From: Desulfovibrionaceae bacterium
GTDB taxonomy: Bacteria > Desulfobacterota > Desulfovibrionia > Desulfovibrionales > Desulfovibrionaceae
Assembly (NCBI GenBank): GCA_017613475.1
Contig: JAGADT010000051.1
Location: forward strand, 1-13,713
DNA length: 13,713 bases
Direction: 5' to 3'
The position numbers and the translations under genes were made by a program. The notes under the pieces are model-generated. The model searched no databases and was not told where the DNA came from. It worked only from the letters and a program-made list of their open reading frames with translations. How positions within the stretch are numbered: position 1 is the first letter of the stretch; each line of letters starts with the position of its first letter. This document shows, piece after piece, positions 8,483 to 13,713 of this stretch.

Positions 8483-9352
8483 ATGCGCGCAGTTATGGAT
8501 GCCATTGGGTATGCGTTCAGGGATGAGTCGCTTTTGTCCGTGGCGTTGACGCACAGTTCGTGGGTCAACGAGCAGGGCGGCGGGGCGCTCCGCCACAATG
8601 AGCGGCTGGAATTTCTCGGCGACGCCGTGTTTGAGCTGCTTGTGACCGAGCGCCTGTTCACGCTGTTCCCTGATGCTCGGGAAGGCGATTTGACACGGCT
8701 GCGCTCGTCATTGGTCAGCACGGTCTCCTTTGCCGCCATTGCCCGCCGGATTGGCCTTGCGGATTCCCTGCGGATGGGCCGCGGGGAGGAGCAGCAGGGC
8801 GGGCGGGACCGCGATCCCCTCCTTGCCGACGCGTTGGAGGCTGTGCTTGGGGCCGTGTACCTGGATGGCGGACTGCCGGCGGCAAGGGGCGTGGTTGGCA
8901 GGTTGTTTGAGGATCGCTGGCCTGCTGCCGCGATAATGCCTGTGAAAAAAGATTACAAGACGCGCCTGCAGGAATGTACGCAGCGCTTGAAAGGAGCGTC
9001 CCGGGGGTTGCCTGTGTACGCGCAGGCGGAACCTTCTGGGGAGGAGCACGCGCCGCATTTTACGGCGGAAGTGACGCTGCCGGATGGGCGGCGCTTTACG
9101 GGCGAGGGGCAGAGCCGCCGTGCCTCGGAGCAGATGGCGGCCCGCCAGGCCCTGGAGGCGCTGGGCGCGCTTGATGAGCGTGCTGACGCGCAGGAGAAGA
9201 CGGCAGTTTTGCGCGGGAGTAAGAAATCAGGGATTTATCATTTCCCGGGCTGCCGTTGCTACCATGCCGCCGGGAATGATGTGGAATTTCGCAGTAAGGA
9301 GGAAGCTGAAAAAAAAGGTTTCCGCCCGTGCAGGGTTTGCTCGCCCAGGTAA
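8483..9352 (+). CDS. rnc: Ribonuclease III with a C-terminal Ada-type zinc-binding extension
   Basis: RNase III cuts double-stranded RNA in rRNA and mRNA processing. In the 289-aa product the signature NERLEFLGDAV holds metal ligands Glu43 and Asp47, with Asp116 and Glu119 in DALEAVLGAVYLDGG. The double-stranded RNA-binding domain covers about 157-229, ending ASEQMAARQALEAL. Normal RNase III stops about here (220-235 aa). This one continues through a charged linker into SGIYHFPGCRCYH and FRPCRVC, with cysteines 257, 259, 283 and 286. That is the pattern of the Ada-type metal-binding domain (SGIYxxPxC ... NVxFxxxxEAxxxGFRPCxxC). I chose ATG 8483 because GGAG is 5 nt upstream; the in-frame ATG at 8462 has no ribosome site and nearly abuts the predicted transcript start. 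A terminator-like hairpin follows. Confidence 0.96.
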   Translation: MRAVMDAIGYAFRDESLLSVALTHSSWVNEQGGGALRHNERLEFLGDAVFELLVTERLFTLFPDAREGDLTRLRSSLVSTVSFAAIARRIGLADSLRMGRGEEQQGGRDRDPLLADALEAVLGAVYLDGGLPAARGVVGRLFEDRWPAAAIMPVKKDYKTRLQECTQRLKGASRGLPVYAQAEPSGEEHAPHFTAEVTLPDGRRFTGEGQSRRASEQMAARQALEALGALDERADAQEKTAVLRGSKKSGIYHFPGCRCYHAAGNDVEFRSKEEAEKKGFRPCRVCSPR

Positions 9353-9373
9353 GCCTGCCTGTCCATTGGGGAT

Positions 9374-9421
9374 AATTTTGTGCAGGGAGGCGCTTCAAGT
9401 CCGCGTGCAGCAAAATTTTTT
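9374..9421 (+). terminator. Probable terminator of rnc
   Basis: AATTTTG (9374-9380) pairs with CAAAATT (9411-9417), with partial inner pairing (TGC with GCA/G) around a 30-nt loop. The 3' arm runs into TTTTTT. The stem is AT-rich and the loop is large, so it may be weak. It sits 22 nt after the rnc stop and before the YdhR-like gene. Confidence 0.4.
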
Positions 9422-9467
9422 AATAGATGTTATGCGGCGCTTTCTTGCATCGTAAAGGAGGCTTGAT

Positions 9468-9779
9468 ATGGCGGTTATTTTGAGCGTGGATTTCCCGCAG
9501 CCCAACGGGCCTTTTGGCGCGAAGATGAGTGAGGATTTTGCCTGGCTCGCCCAGAGCATTGCTGAAGAAGAGGGGCTTATCTGGAAAATCTGGACAGAGA
9601 ATGCCGATGAAAAAACTGCGGGCGGTATTTACTGCTTTGATACGCGTGAACACGCGGAAAAATACCTGAAAATGCACACGGCTCGGCTTGAAAAATTTGG
9701 CTATGCTGGGATACGGGGTAAAATATTCGATATTAACCTTCCTCTGTCCCTCATTGATAAGGCGGAGTTCCTGAAATAG
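9468..9779 (+). CDS. YdhR-like putative monooxygenase (small alpha/beta dimeric barrel)
   Basis: The 103-aa product matches E. coli YdhR (101 aa) along its whole length. Shared landmarks are an N-terminal VDFPQPNGPFG, GLIWKIWTENADEKTAGGIYCF (36-57), YLKMHTARL and KIFDIN. YdhR-family proteins fold as dimeric ferredoxin-like barrels similar to cofactor-free monooxygenases of aromatic polyketides. The substrate is unknown and the catalytic role is inferred from structure. A strong AAAGGAGG site lies 6 nt before the ATG. The gene follows rnc by 115 nt on the same strand behind a possible terminator, and converges with gdhA. Confidence 0.93.
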   Translation: MAVILSVDFPQPNGPFGAKMSEDFAWLAQSIAEEEGLIWKIWTENADEKTAGGIYCFDTREHAEKYLKMHTARLEKFGYAGIRGKIFDINLPLSLIDKAEFLK

Positions 9780-9865
9780 CCCGTATTGCCTGCCTGCAGC
9801 AGTGACCTGGCTGAACGCAGTGAAAACGGCTGTTAGTCCGGCATACATCCTGCGAATGACGAAAG

Positions 9866-9895
9866 AAAGGCCCGACGCGAAAGCGCCGGGCCTTT
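9866..9895. terminator. Bidirectional terminator between the YdhR-like gene and gdhA
   Basis: A 12-bp stem is formed by 9866-9877 and 9884-9895 around a 6-nt loop (AAAGGCCCGACG with CGCCGGGCCTTT). The single mispair is A-C on the plus strand but G-U on the minus strand, so it fits gdhA termination best. It starts 22 nt after the gdhA stop, followed by CTTTCTTTC on the minus strand. It can also serve the converging YdhR-like transcript. Confidence 0.75.
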
Positions 9896-9916
9896 ACTGT
9901 CTGGAGGAGAATTGCC

Positions 9917-11272
9917 TTAGCAGATGCCCTGCGTCAGCATGGCGTCGGCAACCTGGCGGAATCCGGCGATATTGGCGCCGAGAAGGAGCTTGCCGGGGGC
10001 GTTGAATTCCTTGGCGGTGGAGGAAGCCTGGTCATAGATGTTGGCCATGATCTTTTTGAGCTTTTCGTCCACTTCGTCAAAGGTCCAGTGCACCATGCCG
10101 GCGTTCTGGGCCATTTCCAGCTGGCTGGTGGCCACGCCGCCCGCGTTGGCAGCCTTGGAGGGTGCGTAGAGGATGCCCGCGTCTTCGTAGGCGTGGATCG
10201 CGTCGAGGCAGGAAGGCATGTTGGCGCCTTCGGCCACGGCAAAGCAGCCGTTCTTGATGAGCGTCTGCGCAGCCTTGAGGGAAACTTCGTTCTGGGTGGC
10301 GCAGGGGAAGGCCACATCGCAGGGAACAGCCCAGGTAGCGTTCATGCCTTCGGGGTATTCGCTGACAGGGATGTACTGGGCGCTGGGGCAGAGTTCCTTA
10401 TAGCGGGTCAGGGAGGCGCGCTCCACTTCCTTCACCTGCTTGAGTACGTCAACGTTGATGCCTTCCTTCTGGTAGATGGTGCCCCTGGAGTCGCTGATGG
10501 TCACGGGCAGGGCGCCTACCTTATGCAGCTTTTCCACGCAGTAGATGGCCACGTTGCCGGCGCCGGAAACGGTGCAGGTGCAGCCTTCAAGGGAGCGGCC
10601 CTTTTCCGCCAGCATTTCCTGGGCGAAGTAAACAAGTCCGTAGCCGGTTGCTTCCGTGCGGGCGAGGGAGCCGCCGTAGAGCAGGGGCTTGCCGGTGAGC
10701 ACGCCTTCGTAATGGGCCGTGAGCTTTTTGTACTGGCCGTAGAGGTAGCCGATTTCGCGGCCGCCAACGCCGATATCGCCGGCGGGCACGTCAACCCTGG
10801 GGCCGATGTGGCGGTACAGCTCGTTCATGAAGGCCTGGCAGAAATGCATGATTTCCATGTCGCTCTTGCCCTTGGGGTCAAAGTCAGAGCCGCCCTTGCC
10901 GCCGCCGATGCTCAGCTGCGTGAGGGAGTTCTTGAAGGTCTGCTCCAGACCCAGGAACTTCAGCACGCCGAGGTTGACGCTGGGGTGGAAGCGCAGGCCG
11001 CCCTTGTAGGGTCCAAGCGCGGAGTTGTACTGGATCCTGAAACCGTGGTTACTCTGGATTTCGCCCTTGTCATCCACCCAGTCCACACGGAAAGAGATGG
11101 TGCGCTCCGGCTCCACGATGCGTTCAAGAATCTTGTTCTTCTTGTAAACGGGATTGGATTCGAGAAGGGGAGTGAGCGAGGAGAGCACTTCCTCGGCAGC
11201 CTGCAGGAAGAGGGGCTGGTGCGCATAGCGCTTGGAAAGGTCAGAAAGGACGTCCTGAATGTACGGGTTCAT
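9917..11272 (-). CDS. gdhA: Glutamate dehydrogenase, hexameric NADP-type
   Basis: This enzyme makes glutamate from 2-oxoglutarate and ammonium, linking carbon and nitrogen metabolism in the cytoplasm. The 451-aa length fits the bacterial 50-kDa hexameric class (E. coli 447 aa). Substrate-site residues are Lys90 in GPYKGGLRFH, Lys114 and the catalytic Lys126 in LSIGGGKGGSDFDPKGKSD, with Asp166 in DVPAGDIGVGGREIG. The dinucleotide fold shows VSGAGNVAIY (235-244) and then ISDSRG (259-264). Ser-Asp-Ser at that place is as in E. coli GdhA and favours NADP(H). The frame is open upstream to 11395. ATG 11272 was chosen because GGAGG lies 6 nt before it and the family begins there. A strong terminator follows and a very AT-rich control region precedes. 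Confidence 0.98.
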   Translation of the reverse strand: MNPYIQDVLSDLSKRYAHQPLFLQAAEEVLSSLTPLLESNPVYKKNKILERIVEPERTISFRVDWVDDKGEIQSNHGFRIQYNSALGPYKGGLRFHPSVNLGVLKFLGLEQTFKNSLTQLSIGGGKGGSDFDPKGKSDMEIMHFCQAFMNELYRHIGPRVDVPAGDIGVGGREIGYLYGQYKKLTAHYEGVLTGKPLLYGGSLARTEATGYGLVYFAQEMLAEKGRSLEGCTCTVSGAGNVAIYCVEKLHKVGALPVTISDSRGTIYQKEGINVDVLKQVKEVERASLTRYKELCPSAQYIPVSEYPEGMNATWAVPCDVAFPCATQNEVSLKAAQTLIKNGCFAVAEGANMPSCLDAIHAYEDAGILYAPSKAANAGGVATSQLEMAQNAGMVHWTFDEVDEKLKKIMANIYDQASSTAKEFNAPGKLLLGANIAGFRQVADAMLTQGIC

Positions 11273-11464
11273 GGTTTGCCTCCGGATGCGGCCGCGGCGA
11301 CAAGCCGGGCGCATCAGCATGGGATAAAATTTGTTGTTTTCGTTGAAAGGCACAATACGCCAAAATATTTCCCATGACAATAGTGTTAATGACATAAATG
11401 AAAAAAAGTGAAAAATATTTTTTTATCAATAAAAACAATATAATAAAGTAAAAATAGTTGAAAA

Positions 11465-11503
11465 AATATATTACAATTTTGTAAATTAACAAAAATGTAA
11501 TAT
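11465..11503 (-). promoter_or_regulatory. AT-rich inverted repeat overlapping a candidate gdhA promoter
   Basis: ATATTACAATTTTGT (11468-11482) and ACAAAAATGTAATAT (11489-11503) are complementary at 14 of 15 positions with a 6-nt centre. On the minus strand, TTGTTA (11492-11487), a 16-nt spacer and TATATT (11470-11465) make a plausible promoter lying exactly across this repeat. A protein bound here would control access. Both RNA strands could also fold it as a hairpin followed by Ts, so an AT-rich terminator is the alternative. Confidence 0.4.
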
Positions 11504-11632
11504 TTTTGTGATGTCTGAGAGGCATCTTGCAGGCCCGTATTCAGTCAGGAAACACAGCCAGCGCCTGCATTGTCTGAGACGCAAAAAGAATTCTTTTAGT
11601 GGAATGGTGCTTTCGGGCGTCGGAGCGTTTTT

Positions 11633-11815
11633 ATGGAAGATTCGGAGCAAAGCCGCTGGCTTGGGATTTTGCCGGAACGGAGGCTGGAAAGCGTAGCTGA
11701 AGGAGGGCTGTACCTGGCTCATCCTCCTGGTGAAGATCCCATGCCAATGCTTTGGGCCAGGCATACCCTTTCCCCCGAAGGGGTTAAGCGCTTTAGGCAT
11801 CGGGGCGCGCCTTAG
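11633..11815 (+). CDS. Possible small ORF, unknown
   Basis: A 60-codon frame starts with ATG 7 nt after a GGAG and ends at a TAG. The peptide is charged, with Pro-rich LAHPPGEDPMPML and a basic end (VKRFRHRGAP). It has no signal peptide, membrane segment or domain that I recognise. It stands alone between gdhA and the 509-aa gene. A longer minus-strand frame overlaps it, with a TTG start and no ribosome site. It may be a real small protein, a gene remnant or chance. Confidence 0.2.
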   Translation: MEDSEQSRWLGILPERRLESVAEGGLYLAHPPGEDPMPMLWARHTLSPEGVKRFRHRGAP

Positions 11816-12005
11816 TTTTAAGCTTATGCACCCTGCCTGAAAATAGGGATTGACAAAAAGCTCAAACCCGTTGATTTCCCTCTCAGGTTTCGTGATTGAA
11901 CGGTATCTGAATGCTGTTTGGCAAAAAGCCGCCGGAACAGTTTTGCCATGCAGGCGGGACTGCCGGGGGACGAACAATAAGACGTATGCTGGAGATGACG
12001 TAAAG

Positions 12006-13535
12006 ATGGCTTCAACAGGACGAAAATTGGCAGCATGGCTTTTGGCTGCGGCGGCATTGTGTGCGCTTGCCTATGCCGGCGTGCGCATTACAGAGCGGCG
12101 GATAGAAAGCGTGGTCCGCGAGGGGCTTTCCAGTTTCGCGCAGGGCAAAGGCATGGTTATGGATGTTAAGGACATTCGCTATGCCCTTTGGAATAATCGC
12201 CTTGCCGTGAACGGGCTGGCCTTCAGGAATGCCGACCAAAATGGCCTTAACCTCTCTGTGCGGGAGGCTGAGCTGGAGGGGATTAACAGGATGATGGCCC
12301 TCCGCATGGCCTGGGGGGGGATGGAATCTCTGCCTGATGGCGTGCAGCCTGTTGCCAGCCGTGCCGTTGTCAGGAACCTCCATGCCTGGCCGTCACCTGA
12401 CTGTACGCTCCAGGAGCGGGCGGTTGAGGGGCTTGCCATAGATATGTCCCAAATGAAGAAGCTACTGGATAAGGCGGCAGCCTCTGCCAGGACTTCTGAG
12501 AAAGTTGTGCAGATGGCCCTTGCCTCTGTCACATACAGCCAGGCTGGGAGCAAGGGGCTGCGGCTCCGCCAGGAATTTGCCCCCGGGCAGGAAGTCATTT
12601 TTGAAATGGATGAGGCTGTTGAGCGCGGGGTCAGCAGCGGGCACATGGATGAGTGCCTTATCCAGGGGATCCGCTGCCTGAGACCTGATGGCCAGGAGGC
12701 GCTGAGCATAAAGAAAACGCTGCTTCGCCAGCTGAACCTTTCAGCGCAGGTGCAGCAGTGGATTTATGGGGACGACAACGCTGAGCCTTCTCCCCTGGCT
12801 GTCATCAAGGAGCTTTTCGGCGGCGAGCGTTCTTTCCTGGAATTGTGCGAAGTGGAAGGCGTTACGCTTGCCGCGGGGATGGAGCCGGTTACGCTTGGGC
12901 TTTTCCGCTGGAAGAACCCGCAGACCAGGCCTTTTGCCTGCGGACTTGTTTTGGAGAAGCTGCACATGCCCCTGGGGCTTACGCCGGAGCTTGGCAGCCT
13001 TTCCCTGCTTGGCTATTCGCAGGTGGATCTGGATATCGCCCTCAGCGGGCAGTTCCAGCCCATGGGCAGTTCTCAGCCATCGGAACTGCGCATGGACGTC
13101 ACAGGGCTGAATATGGGCACGGTTTCGCTTGCCTCGCAGTGCGTTTTGGATGACGTGTTCAGCCGCGGGCTGCAGCCCCAGGAGATGCTTGGTGAAGGCA
13201 TCCGCGTGAAGAGCCTGAGCCTTGCCTATACGGAAGGGGGTCTGGTTGCCAAGATTGCCGGGCTGGGAAGGCGCCTTTTGGGCGTCAAGCCGGAAAGCCT
13301 GGTTGAAATGTTCAGCGAGTTCATGTGGAAAGCCCTGCCTGACTCTGAAAAAACGCCTGCAAAAGAGAAGCTGCTCTCCCAAATAAAGCTTTTCCTGAAC
13401 AAGCCGGGAAAGATTTCTGTATCGCTTGTTCCGCCGGCGCCTGTGCCTCTTGGGAAATTGGATTCCGTGCTGGAAAAGCACTCTCAGGTGGAAATTCAGG
13501 AAGGCTCCAGGACGCTTCAGGAATTGTCCCTGTAG
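12006..13535 (+). CDS. Signal-anchored periplasmic protein of unknown function
   Basis: The 509-aa product begins with a short basic tip and a hydrophobic segment (about 8-27, rich in Ala/Leu), then a long soluble part. It is probably inner-membrane anchored and periplasmic, although cleavage after an Ala-Tyr-Ala (22-24) is possible. The region after the anchor (VDVKDIRYALWNNRLAVNGL-like spacing, about 45-85) and later LDIALSGQFQP and LRMDVTGLNMGTVSLASQC recall the repeating strands of AsmA-type or YdgA/DUF945 envelope proteins. The likeness is only of pattern and I do not recognise the family. The frame is open upstream to 11850. ATG 12006 was chosen because the hydrophobic anchor follows at once; its ribosome site is poor (GGAG 11 nt away). 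It is a single gene ended by a strong terminator. Confidence 0.75.
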   Translation: MASTGRKLAAWLLAAAALCALAYAGVRITERRIESVVREGLSSFAQGKGMVMDVKDIRYALWNNRLAVNGLAFRNADQNGLNLSVREAELEGINRMMALRMAWGGMESLPDGVQPVASRAVVRNLHAWPSPDCTLQERAVEGLAIDMSQMKKLLDKAAASARTSEKVVQMALASVTYSQAGSKGLRLRQEFAPGQEVIFEMDEAVERGVSSGHMDECLIQGIRCLRPDGQEALSIKKTLLRQLNLSAQVQQWIYGDDNAEPSPLAVIKELFGGERSFLELCEVEGVTLAAGMEPVTLGLFRWKNPQTRPFACGLVLEKLHMPLGLTPELGSLSLLGYSQVDLDIALSGQFQPMGSSQPSELRMDVTGLNMGTVSLASQCVLDDVFSRGLQPQEMLGEGIRVKSLSLAYTEGGLVAKIAGLGRRLLGVKPESLVEMFSEFMWKALPDSEKTPAKEKLLSQIKLFLNKPGKISVSLVPPAPVPLGKLDSVLEKHSQVEIQEGSRTLQELSL

Positions 13536-13554
13536 AGCTTCATTAACGTCCGCA

Positions 13555-13590
13555 AAGCCGCCTTTTCCTCAGGGAATAGGCGGCTTTTTT
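13555..13590 (+). terminator. Intrinsic terminator of the 509-aa membrane protein gene
   Basis: A perfect 9-bp stem AAGCCGCCT/AGGCGGCTT (13555-13563 with 13578-13586) has a 14-nt loop and TTTTTT at 13585-13590. It lies 20 nt after the stop codon. Confidence 0.9.
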
Positions 13591-13670
13591 GCGGGCATGG
13601 CTCGGGATTGCGGGAGGTGAATCCTGCCTGCAGCCTGCTTAACGGCTGGGATTTTATCTGCCTAACAAAC

Positions 13671-13698
13671 AACGCCGCAGAAGCCTGCGGCGTTTTTT
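13671..13698 (+). terminator. Second intrinsic terminator at the right edge
   Basis: A perfect 10-bp stem AACGCCGCAG/CTGCGGCGTT (13671-13680 with 13685-13694) has a 4-nt loop and TTTTTT at 13693-13698. The other side reads TTGTTTGTT on the minus strand, so it could also end a leftward gene lying outside the window. No gene is seen between the two terminators. Confidence 0.8.
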
Positions 13699-13713
13699 GT
13701 TGGAGGGCGAACC

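Larger units (their letters stand above)
11273..12005. other. Long intergenic region between gdhA and the 509-aa membrane protein gene
   Basis: Of 733 bases, 11273-11390 is probably gdhA leader. 11391-11515 is extremely AT-rich, unlike the rest of the window, and contains an inverted repeat and candidate gdhA promoter. 11516-11850 has normal composition with one small open frame (11633-11815) and short inverted repeats (AGGAGG/CCTCCT near 11700-11730, CCCCGAAGGGG near 11773). No known RNA family was recognised. A TTGACA at 11850-11855 could be a -35 for the rightward gene, but no good -10 follows. Confidence 0.5.

Noticed and set aside
10088..11377. 429-codon plus-strand frame
   Set aside because: It lies exactly antisense to gdhA and has a shadow-type composition (Gly/Ala/Val/His-rich), with no ribosome site.
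11804..11811. GGCGCGCC palindrome
   Set aside because: It is an isolated 8-bp GC palindrome with no partner sites or element boundaries nearby.
11486..11977. 163-codon minus-strand frame upstream of gdhA
   Set aside because: It starts at TTG without a ribosome site, ends inside the AT-rich promoter region and shows no recognisable domain.

Overview
The window looks like chromosomal DNA from a free-living or gut-associated Gram-negative bacterium of moderately high GC. The best guess is a sulfate reducer of the Desulfovibrionaceae. That assignment is inference from three things: the 860-aa SecA with a C-terminal SEC-C zinc motif, the single-chain fusion of a B12-binding/radical SAM protein with a DUF2344 domain, and a textbook sigma-54 promoter. 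No rRNA, tRNA, CRISPR array, transposase or phage gene was seen. Most of the window is core or housekeeping sequence.

Layout, left to right. (1) 1-4985 is a minus-strand block: a YchJ-like SEC-C protein (4838-4350) closed by its own terminator, then secA (3974-1392) with its own promoter and a structured leader of about 245 nt, then a PLP-dependent decarboxylase-like gene (1365 to beyond base 1) only 26 nt after secA. (2) 4839-5219 has no protein gene. It holds a perfect GG-N10-GC sigma-54 promoter facing left, followed about 40 nt later by an intrinsic terminator. This could make a tiny pyrimidine-rich RNA carrying an anti-Shine-Dalgarno sequence. (3) 5220-8324 holds the minus-strand radical SAM fusion and a small Sm-like protein upstream of it. 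(4) 8325-9779 is plus strand: rnc, encoding RNase III with an extra Ada-type zinc-binding tail, then a YdhR-like monooxygenase. (5) 9917-11272 is gdhA on the minus strand, with a very AT-rich promoter region containing a large inverted repeat. (6) 11396-12005 is mostly non-coding. (7) 12006-13535 is a plus-strand gene for a 509-aa membrane-anchored periplasmic protein of unknown function. It is followed by one strong terminator, and a second terminator sits at the right edge.

How the parts may work together. SecA and YchJ carry almost the same SEC-C module, and the DNA itself is 55/57 identical. The Sm-like protein and RNase III genes are divergent, with putative -35 boxes 2 bp apart, which suggests a shared RNA-metabolism role. 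The secA leader contains a terminator whose 3' arm can also pair with the start of the predicted transcript, as in an attenuator. The most unusual items are the RNase III-Ada-type fusion, the sigma-54 mini-transcript and the secA leader. All three are sequence-based inferences without experimental support here.
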